This document shows, piece after piece, positions 12,542 through 22,953 of a stretch of DNA of 64,000 nucleotides. Position numbers and translations under genes: made by a program. Numbering within the stretch: position 1 is the stretch's first letter; every line of letters begins with the position of its first letter. The notes below the pieces were generated by a model. That model did no database searches. It worked only from the letters and a program-made list of their open reading frames with translations, and had not been told where the DNA came from. The DNA comes from Taudactylus pleione (Eukaryota > Chordata > Amphibia > Anura > Myobatrachidae), in the NCBI GenBank assembly GCA_031769625.1, contig JAUIMM010000126.1, positions 10,422,501 to 10,486,500 of the forward strand, given 5' to 3'.

Positions 12542-13099
12542 ACATAGAGGGTATATATTAATTCTGTGGTATAGATGCTGGTGATATTAGCCTGCTCATC
12601 AAAAGGAGAGTGCATATTAGTGTTTGAGTGTTGACTAACTCTAATAACATTAACATCCATGCTTCATCTTTCTCCTATGCTTTTGTCCACACAGCTGAAT
12701 ATTAATCCTTTCAAATATTATTTTACCATAATTTCATATTCTAATGGAATATCACATTGCACATGGAAATATGTAGTCCAATGATCTTGACCAGCATATC
12801 AGTCATAAAGTGTCACAACCTTTAAAGAGTCAAATGTTAAATACCTTTTAGGGATGAAACTTGAACTATAGTTTAATTAAGAATTATTGAAAGTACTTGA
12901 TTTTTAAATAACCCATGTAATTGTACTTTATTTCAATTAGAGAAGCCTACTTATTAGGATCATTCAAGCATACTATTTTTATTAATTGTCTATTAGCATT
13001 AGCGCGGTATACATTCTCCACTGTTGTTTTTCATTCAATCAGTGTCAGAATTGCAACTGACACTTAGTCCAGCGGCATTGCTATAATTAAGCATATACA

Positions 13100-13560
13100 G
13101 TATACTTACAGAGGCAGATTGGGCTATCGGGAAAGTTCCCGCTGGGCAAGTCCCAATCTTCCCTCTTAAACTGCCTCCAAGGCCTGGCTCACACTGCCTG
13201 CCGAACCGGCTCACACAGGCTGCCAGCTGCAGCACTTCCGGGATTTGCGTTCCACAGTGGAACGCAAATTGGAAGCTGTCATCTGCTCTGGCTTGCAGGC
13301 ACTTCTGGGTGCCGTTCGCCTGGAGCAGTGGTGTAGCTTTTGTGGTATCAGTGAATGGGGCTCGTGCTTCAGGCACGGGCTCCAGTGGCGGGCGACAGCA
13401 GGGGCTGAGGCTTACATGTCCATTATAGGCTAGGGGCAGGGTACAGGCAGCCCCAGACCAGAAGAAATTTGATAGAAAAATAAAAAAGATAGAAAAAAGC
13501 AAAGGAAAAGGTAATAAAAAAAATTGTAAAGTAGGGTAAAAGGGGGTGGGGGGAGCATGG
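13100..13560. repeat. GC-rich repeat mosaic
   Basis: An abrupt GC-rich island with element-like words (CAGAGGCAGATTGGG at about 13108, AGTGGTGTAGCTTTTGTGG at about 13327) suggests fragments of hAT-like non-autonomous elements. I found no matching ends or target duplication. A reverse frame of 197 codons spans it but has no family signature and reads through repeat DNA. Confidence 0.4.
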
Positions 13561-13724
13561 CACAAAATCATAAAAAAATGTATTATAGATACATATATAT
13601 AAACTCCAACAACATTAATAAATGGCACTTATGGACTCAGAAGTTACAAAAGAATTCCCTGTATTGATAAATTTACATTTCAGAGCTCACACCCATTCCT
13701 TAGGCTCACAGATAGTATGTATAC

Positions 13725-13980
13725 ACTGTCACCCACTGCCTCCCCCAGTCACCTACTGCCTCCCCTGTTACATACTACCTCACCCTGTCACCCACTGCCT
13801 CTCCCTGTCACAAACTGAATCTCCCTGTCACCACTGACTCTCTCTGTCACCCACTGCCTCTCTGTCACCTTGTTCCTTTCCTCCTCTCCCAGTCACCAAC
13901 TGCCTCTCCGTGTCACACACTGCATCTCCCTGCCACCCTCTGCCACCTCCTGCCAGACCCATCACCCACTGCCTTTCCCC
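13725..13980. repeat. CT-rich minisatellite, about 23-bp unit
   Basis: The unit CTGTCACCCACTGCCTCTCC recurs about ten times with variants (TTACATACTACC, CACAAACTGAAT). The unit is imperfect and slightly variable in length. Confidence 0.8.
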
Positions 13981-14400
13981 ATGGGGAGGAGGGCCCAAAG
14001 CATAGTTTTGCTTCTGGGCCCACCAATCTAAATTTCTGCCACTGGGTGATAGGTATAGTAACCACCCTAGCCAATTGGACTCCGTAACATACCCTACCCA
14101 GTGACATATATTACCCCCCTGAGCCCAGCAACATATACTCCACCCCCCATGCCTTCTCCCCTCGGATCCAGGGACATAAACTATCCACCACCCCCTGGGT
14201 CCAGTAACATACAATGGCTGCCAAACAACCCCATCCTCAGAGACATAAATAACCTTCGCACCCTACCCCCCAACCCAGGCACATACACTATGCAAGCCTT
14301 ATGAGGAGGTATACCACCCTTGATTGACCCCACCCCCTCATAAGACCATGGCCCAATTAGGGCTGCTTCCATAAATTTTCCAGGCTGGTTTTCCATCCCA
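13981..14400. repeat. C-rich repeats next to a possible hAT-like end
   Basis: AAATTTCTGCCACTG at about 14031-14045 looks like a hAT-type right end, but the DNA after it does not match sequence at any candidate left end. From 14090 to 14290 a loose repeat of CCCAGCAACATA/CCAGGGACATA words continues. Open frames on both strands are products of this composition. Confidence 0.4.
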
Positions 14401-15129
14401 ATCCACCCCTATATACATATATCATATTTTAGATCTAAATATCTATTTATTTATTTATTTATTTACCATATTTTTATATAATTTTATATTTTTCTTATAA
14501 TTATTCACTACTCATAAGTACTATGATCACTGAAGCTCCCAGGTAATACTGAGTAGCTGCAGTGTACAAAAATATATTTTCCTATTTTTCAATCATCACT
14601 TGCTATAATGATTTAACATTGGTACAGACTATATCACAACAAAATGTAGATGTACCTTGTTATTACAGTGTACTGTATGTACAAATTCATTTATCATACA
14701 GTATAACTTTCCTCAGCTACATACTATAGAATTTGATCTATTGAATAATATTGTCCTATATTTGACATATAAGCCCATCTGTATACCACATACAACATGA
14801 CAATTTCCAGTCTTCAAACTGAAAGTAGATTTGTTAGGACAATTAGAGATGAGTAAATTGGAAACAGTTTTAATCACCAACCAATTTACAAAATGTCACC
14901 TATTTTTCAGCCACAATTTGTATCATACTGACATTAAAAGAATTAAATATCTCAAAGTTGTTGACTTAAACATCAATCTTTTCAACCTAGCTAGCACGTG
15001 TGTGCTTTACTTACAGATAGGAAGAGTGAAGAGAGGAACGGCTTCAGATAATACTTTAAAATATAACTTTAACACCCAGCTATATACTGCACATAATGTA
15101 AAGAACCACAGATGGAGCAAAATGGTACA
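14401..15129. other. AT-rich non-coding sequence
   Basis: Contains a short (ATTT)n tract near 14450. No gene or element is recognisable up to the target duplication of the first hAT copy. Confidence 0.5.
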
Positions 15130-15158
15130 ATATAAACTAGGGGTGAGCGGGTTCGGAT

Positions 15159-15242
15159 TTCTGAAATCCGAACCCCCCCCCGAGCCCCCCCGATCTGAGG
15201 CCGATCCAAGTCAGGCTCGACTTTTCCCGCCTGACTCGGATC
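15159..15242. repeat. subterminal hairpins of hAT copy 1
   Basis: GTTCGGATTTC and GAAATCCGAAC form an 11-bp stem near the terminus. GATCCAAGTCAGG (15203-15215) pairs with CCTGACTCGGATC (15230-15242) with one mismatch. They may be transposase-binding or structural sites. Confidence 0.8.
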
Positions 15243-15299
15243 TGAAATCGAGGCAAAACATCATCATCCCGCCTTCCGGGTCTCGCGGGTTTTGGATTC

Positions 15300-15307
15300 T
15301 ATATAAG
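15300..15307 (+). promoter_or_regulatory. TATA box of the hAT element
   Basis: TATATAAG followed by GTACCCGCGTC occurs at the same place in both hAT copies, about 160 bp inside the left end and upstream of everything transcribable. I infer the transposase promoter; initiation is not shown. Confidence 0.6.
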
Positions 15308-15427
15308 GTACCCGCGTCAGCGCCATTTTCATACTCGGCTGTGTACAGTGAAGAGGGAGGGTGGGAGTTAAGGCTGGCAGGGCTGTGTAGTGTAGTGTAG
15401 TGCAGTGTTGTGCTGTGCTGCGATGTG

Positions 15428-15640
15428 CTGCTGTTGTCCATAGGGGCTGTGTCCACTCCTCCAAAGTCCATAGCGGCTGGCTGTGTTGTGCTGTGCTGCT
15501 GTTGTCCATAGGGGCTGTGTCCACTCCTCCAAAGTCCATAGCGGCTTGCTGTGTTGTGCTGTGCTGCTGTTGTCGATAGGGGCTGTGTCCATTCCTCCAA
15601 AGTCCATAGGGGCTGGCTGTACTGTGTTGTGCAGTCAGTT
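15428..15640 (+). repeat. 68-bp minisatellite in hAT copy 1
   Basis: The unit begins CTGCTGTTGTCCATAGGGGC at 15428, 15496 and 15564 (exact 68-bp spacing), followed by a partial unit. Copy 2 has only one full unit at the same position. Reverse frames rich in W, Q and T here are artefacts of the repeat. Confidence 0.9.
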
Positions 15641-15764
15641 GTCCATAGGGGCTGTGTCCACTCCAAAGTCCTGTGCAGTGTCCCAGTCCTAAAGGGGTGC
15701 TGTAGTGTTGTCCAGGGGGTGCTCTGTCCATCAGGAGTGCTCACTCAAGTGCAAAAAAATAAAT

Positions 15765-17085
15765 ATATTTTCTGTGTTTGTGAATTGTGTGCACAGTAGC
15801 CACACATGCATCAACAAAGTAGTGCCAAGCGTGCGCCTGTGTCATAAGTAAAGGGCCAGCTGGCTTGACCGTTAAAGGGTGCTTCAACCCGCAAAGTGCA
15901 CTCCAAACCAAATAAAAAAATATTTTCTGTGTTTCTGAATTGTGTGCACTGTGGCTGCACGTGCATCAACAAAGGAGCAGCGCCAAGCGTGCGCCTGTGT
16001 CCCATAGGTAAAGGGCCGGCTGGCTTGACCATAAAGGGTGCTGTAACCCCCAAAGTGCACACCAAAAAAAAAAATAATAATAATTTTTTGTGTTTGTGAA
16101 ATGTGTGCGAAGCAGTAGCCGCACGTGCATCAATAAAGTAGCGCCAAGTGTGCGCCTGTGTCATAGGTAAAGGGCCGGCTGGCTTGACCATTAAAGGGTG
16201 CTGTAACCCCCAAAGTGCACTCCAAAAAAAATAAAAAAATATATTTTTTTCTGTTTGTGAATTGTGTGTGCAGTAGCCGCACGTGCATCAACAAAGTAGT
16301 GCCAAGCATGTGCCTGTGTCACAGGTAAAGGGCCAGCTGGCTTGACCGTTAAAGGGTGCTGTAACCCCCAAAAGTGCACTCCAAAAAAAATTAAAAAATA
16401 TATTTTTTTGTGTTTGTGAATTGTGTGCGCAGTAGCCGCACGTGCATCAACAAAGTAGCGCCAAGCGTGCGCCTGTGTCATAGGTAAAGGGCCGGCTTGC
16501 TTGACTGTTAAAGGGTGCTGTAACCCCCAAAGTGCACTCCAAACAAAATAAAAAAATATTTTCTGTGTTTGTGAATTGTGTGCACTGTGGCTGCATGTGC
16601 ATCAACAAAGGAGCAGCACCAAGCGTGCGCCTGTGTCCCATAAGTAAAGGGCCAGCTGGCTTGTCCATTAAAGGGTGCTGTAAACCCCAAAGGGCACTCC
16701 AAACAAAATAAAAAATATTTTCTGTGTTTGTGAATTGTGTGCACTGTGGCTGCACGTGCATCAACAAAGTAGCGCCAAGCGTGCGCCTGTGTCCCATAAG
16801 TAAAGGGGCAGTTGGCTTTTCCGTTAAAGGGTGCTGTAACCCCCAAAGGGCACTCCAAACAAAATACAAAAATATTTTCTGTGTTTGTGATTTCTGTGCA
16901 CTGTGGCTGCACGTGCATCAACAAAGGAGAAGCCAAGCGTGCGCCTGTGTCCCATAAGTAAATGGCCGGTTGGCTCATTTCTTAAAGGGTGGTGTAACCC
17001 ACAAAGTGCACTAGTCTCCAACATAAATAAAAAATTATTTTCTGTGTTTGTGTGCGCCTTAGCCACACGTATATATCAATATAAC
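15765..17085 (+). repeat. 5' array of ~158-bp units in hAT copy 1
   Basis: The word ATCAACAAAG (or a close variant) recurs at about 15810, 15965, 16129, 16287, 16446, 16601, 16760 and 16917, with periods of 155-164 bp. Each unit contains AAGCGTGCGCCTGTGTC, AAAGGGTGCTGTAACCC, an A-rich tract and TTTGTGAATTGTGTGC. Length variation lies mostly in the A tract. It precedes the transposase start, so it may be transcribed as 5' UTR. Confidence 0.9.
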
Positions 17086-17089
17086 ATAA

Positions 17090-17464
17090 ATGGAGGACCA
17101 AACTTTCTCCAATAAAAATAAAATATGGAAAGATCAAGAACCACTTCCTCCTAGTGCTGTTGCTGCTGCTGGGAGTTGTTCATCATCCCAGAGAGGAAGT
17201 AGGAACACCACTACTTTTGCTAAACAATTGACCCTCCAACAGTCCTTAGCAAGGAGGATGAAGTACGACAGCAGTCATCCTGAAGCAAAACGTATAACTG
17301 AGGCCTTGACTGCTATGTTGGTGTTAGATGTGCGTCCGCTATCCGCCATTAGTGCAGTGGGATTTAGACAATTGATGGAGGTAGTGTGTCCCCGGTTCCA
17401 AATCCCGTCTAGATTCCACCTGCATCCTCAAAGCAGCAGCGACAAGCGTGCGTCTGTCTGTTAA
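17090..17464 (+). pseudogene. hAT transposase N-terminal fragment, copy 1
   Basis: A 124-codon frame. Residues 1 to about 108 look like the N-terminal part of a ZBED/hAT transposase, ending with LDVRPLSAISAVGFRQLM and PRFQIPSRF, which match the conserved 'LRP.S.V...GF..L...L.P.Y..PSR' block before the catalytic domain. The last 16 codons (HLHPQSSSDKRASVC) are translated array unit, so the protein ends artificially. No BED zinc finger precedes it. It lacks all catalytic residues. It might bind other hAT subunits if translated; that is inference. Confidence 0.85.
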
Positions 17465-18417
17465 AGGGTGATGTAACCCTCAAAGTGTGCTCCACAAACA
17501 ATAAAAAAATTCTTCTTTTTTTCTGTCTTTGTGAATTGTGTGGGCTGTAGCCGCACCTGCATCCTCAAAGCAGCAGCGACAAGCGTGCGTCTGTCTGTTA
17601 AAGGGTGGTGTAACCCTCAAAGTGCGCTCCACAAACAATAAAAAAATTCTTCTTTTATTTCTGTCTTTGTGAATTGTGTGCACTGTAGCTGCACGTGCAT
17701 CAACAAAGGAGCAGCGCCAAGCGTGCGCCTGTGTCCCATAAGTCTGTTAAAGGGTGGTTTAACCCCCAAAGTGCTCCAAAAAATAAAATACAATTTTTTT
17801 TCTGTGTTTGTGACTTGTGTGCGATGTAGCCACACGTGCATCAACACAGTAGCAGCGCCAAGCGTGCGCCTGTGTCATAAGTCAAGGGCCGGTTTGGACA
17901 TCTTGTCCGGACTGAAGGATGTGCCAACAATTTCTGACAAGTCTACTGTCAATGCATATGATACTGTCCTCAAAGCAGCAGCGACAAGCGTGCGTCTGTC
18001 TGTTAAAGGGTGGTGTAACCCTCAAAGTGCGCTCCACAATCCTTAAAAAAATTCTTTTTTTTCTGTCTTTGTGAAATGTGTGGGCTGTAGCCGCACCTGC
18101 ATCCTCAAAGCAGCAGCGACAAGCATGCGTCTGTCTGTTAAAGGGTGGTGTAACCCCCAAAGTGCGCTCCAACCAAAATGAAATAATCTTTTTTTCTGTG
18201 TTTGTGTGTGAAATGTATGCGCAGTAGCCGCACCTGCATCCTCAAAGCAGCAGCGACAAGCGTGCGTCTGTCTATTAAAGGGTAGTGTAACCCTCAAAGT
18301 GCGCTCCACAAAAAATTAAAAATTCTTCTTTTTTTTTCTGTCTTTGTGAATTGTGTGGGCTGTAGCCGCACCTGCATCCTCAAAGCAGCAGCGACAAGCA
18401 TGCGTCTGTCTGTTAAA
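17416..18417 (+). repeat. internal array of ~137-bp units in hAT copy 1
   Basis: ATCCTCAAAG recurs at about 17424, 17561, 18101, 18238 and 18376, about 137 bp apart. Two units of the 5' type (ATCAACAAAG at 17699 and about 17845) are mixed in. Units share AGCAGCGACAAGCGTGCGTC, GTTAAAGGGTGGTGTAACCC and an A-rich tract with the 5' array and are clearly a shorter variant. The array occupies the place of the transposase catalytic core. Confidence 0.9.
17881..17967 (+). other. non-array island inside the internal array
   Basis: About 87 bp (from GTCAAGGGCCGGTTTGGACA to ATATGATACTGTC) is not array unit. It reads GLKDVPTISDKSTVNAYDTV in one forward frame. It is absent from copy 2 and could be a leftover of the missing transposase middle or foreign filler. 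I do not recognise the peptide. Confidence 0.5.
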
Positions 18418-18776
18418 GGATTACATCGGTGACAGTATCCAAGTAGGCATGTCAGACAGTCCGTACATGTACTGGCAGGAAAAAGAGGCAATTTGGAGGC
18501 CCCTGTACAAAGTGGCTCTATTTTACCTGAGTTGCCCCCCCTCCAGTGTTTAGTGCAGCAGGGAACCTTATCAGCGAAAGGCGTAGGAGGTTGCTTCCAC
18601 AAAATGTGGAGAAGATGATGTTCATAAAAATGAATTATCAACTCTTCCAGGGAGACCAGCCTCCAGAACGTACAGAGGGACCTGTGGTGGTGGATTCCAG
18701 CGGGGACGAATTAATACTCTGTGAGGATGAGGATGTACACAACACTGAAGAGGGTGAGGAATCGGTGAATGAGTAG
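18418..18776 (+). pseudogene. hAT transposase C-terminal fragment, copy 1 (frameshifted)
   Basis: Encodes the C-terminal hAT dimerisation region in two frames. The first reads MSDSPYMYWQEKE...LYKVALFYLSCPPSSV. The second resumes as FSAAGNLISERRRRLLPQNVEKMMFIKMNYQLF and an acidic tail. Relative to copy 2, 17 bp are missing at about 18546 between AGTG repeats. This removes the HSER motif and shifts the frame. A TAG at 18774-18776 also ends the acidic tail earlier than in copy 2. Confidence 0.85.
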
Positions 18777-18860
18777 GATGAGGACGACATCTTGCCTCCG
18801 TAGAGCTAGTTTGTGCAGGGCCAGATTAATTGCCAGCTTGTTTTGTGGGGGCCCAAACGA

Positions 18861-18916
18861 ATCAATCATTTCAGCCACAGTCGTGTGGCAGACCCTGGCG
18901 CTGAAATGATTGGTTT
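18861..18916. repeat. 3' hairpin of the hAT element
   Basis: ATCAATCATTTCAGC and GCTGAAATGATTGGT form a stem around a ~25-nt loop that contains CCACAG...GTGTGG. Copy 2 has the same structure at about 24063-24118, with one base lost from the left arm. Confidence 0.75.
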
Positions 18917-19289
18917 GTTAAAGTGTGAATGTCCTGTTTATGCAACATAAGGGTGGGTGGGAGGACCCAAGGACAATTCCATCTTGCACCTCTTTTTTTT
19001 CTTTGCATTATGTAGTGTTTGCGGCCTAGTTTTTCAAACTGCCATCCTGTCTGCCACTGCAGTGTCACTCCTAGAGGGGCCACGTGTTTGTGCCGTCCAC
19101 TCGTGTCGCTTAGCATAGTCATCCATCTACCTCGGTGCAACCTTTTGGACATAAAAACCCTATTGTGAGGTGTGAGGTGTTCAGAATTGACTGGAAATGA
19201 GTGGAAATTAAGGTTTTTGAGGTTAATAATAGCATAGGAGCAGAAAAATCAACAAATTCTGAGATTTTTATGCTTTTTTTTATAAAAAA

Positions 19290-19430
19290 AAGAGATCCAA
19301 TACACAAAACCAAGAACCCAAAACACGGAAGGGTGGTTTTGGCAAAACCAATCCAGATCCAAAACACTAAGAAAGATCCAGATCCAAAACCAAAACACAA
19401 AACACGAAAAGTGACCGGTGCACACCCCTA
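19290..19430. repeat. subterminal GATCCAAAACAC repeats, right end of hAT copy 1
   Basis: GATCCA followed by AAAC or ATAC words recurs several times within 140 bp of the right terminus, together with CCAAAACAC words. hAT transposases bind short subterminal repeats, so these are likely binding sites. Confidence 0.6.
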
Positions 19431-19438
19431 ATATAAAC

Positions 19439-21053
19439 TATCTGTATAATTATGAATTATGTTGAATAGGGCCAGAGTAATGTTTCAGCAGGCCCCTGAG
19501 CAATTAATTTGTGGGGGCACCTACAAGTAAAATCTGTCAATTCTCCCAGAACCACAAATATGTTAAACACAGTGCTGAACTTCAGATCATGCCACACAGA
19601 CACTCTATCTCACATATGCCGCAGTGCTCCTCACACTGGTGATATAGCTACAGCATGTGTGGGAGCTTCCCTGTGTGTGCGCGGGCCCTCTGTTTTTTTT
19701 TGGGCACTGATGTTGAATGCTATTATTATGTATCACACACATTAAAAAAAAACATGATTTATAGGAGCTATTTAATTGTGAAGCCAGTATCTCTTTATCT
19801 TCACTGGAGTCATCTTTTGTGTTAACCAAACCCTAAACATTGAAAGCTTTTTAAAGATATTTTATTTAAATTCTAAGCAAAGTACAAATTAATATGTAGC
19901 TATTTCATATTGGATTTGATATTTAAAGAGAATTTGTGTGGTGTCCGTAAACAGAGGCTCTAGAACATAGAAACTGGAAGTGCAAGTAGCAGAAACAAGT
20001 ATATGATACAAGTTAATACCACTTTAAATCATTGCTTTTAATGGCACAACTATTATTACTCCTTAAAAAACTATAAAGTATTTGCTTGGGGGTAGTAAGA
20101 AAAAAAACTGGGAGAAGAACATATATAAACTATTTGACAATCAGAAATAGAGAAAATCAATTTTTATTATGTTTTGGTGATTGTTATAGAAAAAAAATCT
20201 TTATGCGCCATTATTTCAGTTTATAGGTGTAGTACAGAGATGAAAGGTCATCATGCTGGATCCAAATCAATAAAGACATCAAATTATTTCAATAAAGAGC
20301 AGTAATTGTGGCTTTTAACAATAAACAATGAAAGCTAAACCTTAATTAAAAGAAACAAATACAACTCAAAACAAAAGGTTGATTAAAATAGTTGTGTAGA
20401 TATATAAAGAGGAGAAAGCAAAATACCTTTTTTTTCTTTAAATACTGTATGTAGTATATGTTATTTAACACATTTTGTTACTACCAGTTTATCGCCTCTG
20501 TACACAATCTACACATGCATACATTAAACTCTCTAACACAATAAGATGCATACATGTCATAAAACAAGCAGAAGCTGCCTTAGCACTATTCTGTGCTGTA
20601 TTTGCATGACAAAAATTACCTCATTTGCCTTGTAATTATGCGTACATATATTTCTTCCTTTTCGTTCTTTTGTAAAGCTTTGAAAGATCTCATACTCGCA
20701 GTGTCGAATTACCCAACAGTGTAAGTAAGGTCAATCTTAATGAATTACACTTTCTCCTGCTGATGTTTTGGATATAGAAATTCTATAAGATGCTGAAAAC
20801 TTTCAGCCAATGCAAAACATTAAAAAATAACCAACAAGTTCTCAATTTTCCCTCCTTGTCTCCTACCAAGACACACAAAAATAAAAAAATAAAAGGAAAA
20901 TAAATGAAAATGAGCATTTTGCATTGTTGCTGCCAATGTTTGATTATTAGGCTTAAAAAGTTTTAGAGCTCAAAAACTAAACCAGTCTAGAAAAGTAGAT
21001 TATATTTCCATAAACAAAAAAAATTCACAGTAAAATTATTCAATACAACTAAT
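19439..21053. other. non-coding DNA between the hAT copies
   Basis: AT-rich. A short repeat-like piece at about 19465-19530 (GGCCAGAGTAATGTTTCAGC, GTGGGGGCACC) is probably transposon debris. Nothing else is recognised. Confidence 0.45.
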
Positions 21054-21362
21054 GGAGGGTACACACGTTCAGACCATCAGACTATCATTATCTGATCATC
21101 CTGCATGTGCTGGATCGAACATCCAGCACATGCAGCAACCACCCAACTAGTATAATAACCCGCGGTCAATGATCAATGATCGTGGGTGCCTTTAGTAAAC
21201 AGGCTAACATGGTCGATATCTTTATCGACCATTCGTGCCAGCGCATCGACCATTGTTTGGTCGTTTGAGGGGGCCAGAAACAGGACGATATGAACGATAA
21301 TGATAGAACGATATCGTTATTATTCATATCGTCCTGGTTAATCGTACTGTGTGTACGCAGCA
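21054..21362. mobile_element. GTACACAC-ended palindromic MITE, copy A
   Basis: The ends are GGGTACACACGTTC and ACTGTGTGTACGC. Inside, TGCATGTGCTGGAT (21102-21115) pairs perfectly with ATCCAGCACATGCA (21121-21134). A second stem joins GACGATATGAA (about 21282) and TTCATATCGTC (about 21331). It has the same family features as 33889-34230 and 50076-50354 (GATATC-rich, GAACGATAATGAT core). Confidence 0.75.
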
Positions 21363-21499
21363 CAACACTGTCAGTGTCTGTCAGACCAACAGACATTTTA
21401 TATGACAAGCTGAAGCACAACAGACAATGTATAAGATATTTCAATTAGGGGTGAGCGGGTTCGTATTTCTGAATTCCGTACCCCCCCCGAGCCGAGGCC

Positions 21500-21539
21500 G
21501 ATCCGAGTCAGGCTCGACATTTCCCGCCTGACTCGGATC
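21500..21539. repeat. subterminal hairpin of hAT copy 2
   Basis: GATCCGAGTCAGG (21500-21512) pairs perfectly with CCTGACTCGGATC (21527-21539). The outermost hairpin, near-perfect in copy 1, is degraded here (GTTCGTATTTC and GAATTCCGTAC). Confidence 0.85.
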
Positions 21540-21596
21540 TGAAATCGAGGCAAAATGTCATCATCCCGCCTTCCGGGTCTCGCGGGTTTTGGATCC

Positions 21597-21604
21597 TATA
21601 TAAG
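21597..21604 (+). promoter_or_regulatory. TATA box of hAT copy 2
   Basis: TATATAAG followed by GTACCCGCGTC, in the same position as in copy 1; putative transposase promoter. Confidence 0.6.
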
Positions 21605-21944
21605 GTACCCGCGTCGGCGCAATTTTCTAACTCGGCTGTGGACAGTGAAGAGGGAGGGTGGGAGTTAGGGCTGGCTGGGCTGTGTAGTGTAGTGTAGTGC
21701 AGTGTAGTGTTGTGCTGTGCTGTGCTGTGCTGCGCTGTGCTGCTGTTGTCCATAGGGGCTGTGTCCACTCCTCCAAAGTCCATAGGGGCTGGCTGGACTG
21801 TGTTGTGCAGTCAGTTGTCCATAGGGGCTGTATCCACTCCAAAGTCCTGTGCAGTGTCCCAGTCCTAAAGGGGTGCTGTAGTGTTGTCCAGGGGGTGCTC
21901 TGTCCATCACGGGTGCTCCCCCAAGTGCAAAAAAAATATATTTT

Positions 21945-22925
21945 TTTTCTGTGTTTGTGAATTGGATGCACAGTAGCCGCACGTGCATCAACAAAGAAGT
22001 GCCAAGCGTGCGTCTGTGTCATAAGTAAAGGGCCGTCTGGCTTGACTGTTAAATGGTGCTGTAACCCCCAAAGTACACTCCAAACAAAATAAAAAAATAT
22101 TTTCTGAGTTTGTGAATTGTGTGCACTGTGGCTGCACGTGTATCAACAAAGGAGCAGCGCCAAGCGTGCGCCTGTGTCAAATAAGTAAAAGGGCCAGCTG
22201 GCTTGTCCGTTAAAGGGTGCTGTAACCCCCAAAGTGCACTCCAAACAAAATAAAAAAATATTTTCAGTGTTTGTGAATTGTGTGCACTGTGGCTGCATGT
22301 GCATCAACAAAGGAGCAGTGCCAAGCGTGCACCTGTGTCATAAGTAAAGGGCCATCTGGCTTGACCGTTAAAGGGTGCTGTAACCCCCAAAGTGCATTCC
22401 AAACCAAATAAAAAATATTTTCTGTGTTTGTGAATTGTGTGCACTGTGGCTGCACGTGCATCAACAAAGGAGCAGCACCAAGCGTGCGCCTATGTCCCAT
22501 TTGTAAAGGGCCGGCTGGCTTGTCCGTTAAAGGGTGCTGTAACCCCCAAAGTACACTCCAAACAAAATAAAAAAATATTTTCTGTGTTTGTGAATTGTGT
22601 GCACTGTGGCTGCACGTGCATCAACAAAGGAGCAGCACCAAGCGTGCGCCTGTGTCCCATAAGTAAAGGGCCAGCTGGCTTGTCCATTAAAGGGTGCTGT
22701 AACCCCCAAAGTACACTTCAAACAAAATAAAAAATATTTTCTGTGTTTGTGAATTGAGTGCACTGTGGCTGCACGTGCATCAACAAAGGAGCAGTGCCAA
22801 GCGTGCACCTGTGTCCCATAAGTAAAGGGCCGGTTGGCTCATTTCTTAAAGGGTGCTGTAACCCACAAAGTGCACTAGTGTCCAACAAAAATAAAAAATT
22901 ATTTTCTGTGTTTGTGTGCGCATTA
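21945..22925 (+). repeat. 5' array of ~158-bp units in hAT copy 2
   Basis: ATCAACAAAG recurs at about 21987, 22142, 22303, 22460, 22620 and 22779 (periods 155-161 bp). Unit sequence matches the copy 1 array. Long open frames on both strands are repeat translations. Confidence 0.9.
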
Positions 22926-22953
22926 GCCACACGTATATATCAATATAACATAA

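Larger units (their letters stand above)
15138..19430 (+). mobile_element. hAT element copy 1, gutted transposase and internal tandem arrays
   Basis: The 4293-bp element starts TAGGGGTGAGC and ends GTGCACACCCCTA. It is flanked by the perfect 8-bp duplication ATATAAAC (15130-15137 and 19431-19438), the hAT hallmark. In order it holds: two subterminal hairpins; a TATA box; a 68-bp minisatellite; about eight ~158-bp units; the transposase N-terminal fragment; a second array of ~137-bp units; the transposase C-terminal fragment with a 17-bp deletion; a 3' hairpin; and subterminal GATCCAAAACAC repeats. The catalytic middle of the transposase is absent, so it can only have moved in trans. The shared layout with copy 2 shows the rearranged form itself was mobile. 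Confidence 0.95.

Noticed and set aside
13035..13628. 197-codon reverse frame
   Set aside because: No domain or motif. It crosses the boundary between AT-rich DNA and GC-rich repeat mosaic.
15211..15744. Reverse frames rich in W, Q, T and H (155-177 codons)
   Set aside because: They follow the 68-bp minisatellite and CTGTG runs. Two frames are open at once, as expected for low-complexity DNA.
15811..16978. Long overlapping reverse-strand frames repeating peptides like GHRRTLGA..LLMHVQPQCTQFTNTENIF
   Set aside because: They are translations of the ~158-bp tandem units. The period is variable and not a multiple of three, frames shift between units, and no start or promoter is associated.
22264..22930. 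Frames on both strands across the second array
   Set aside because: Same tandem-unit artefact as in copy 1.
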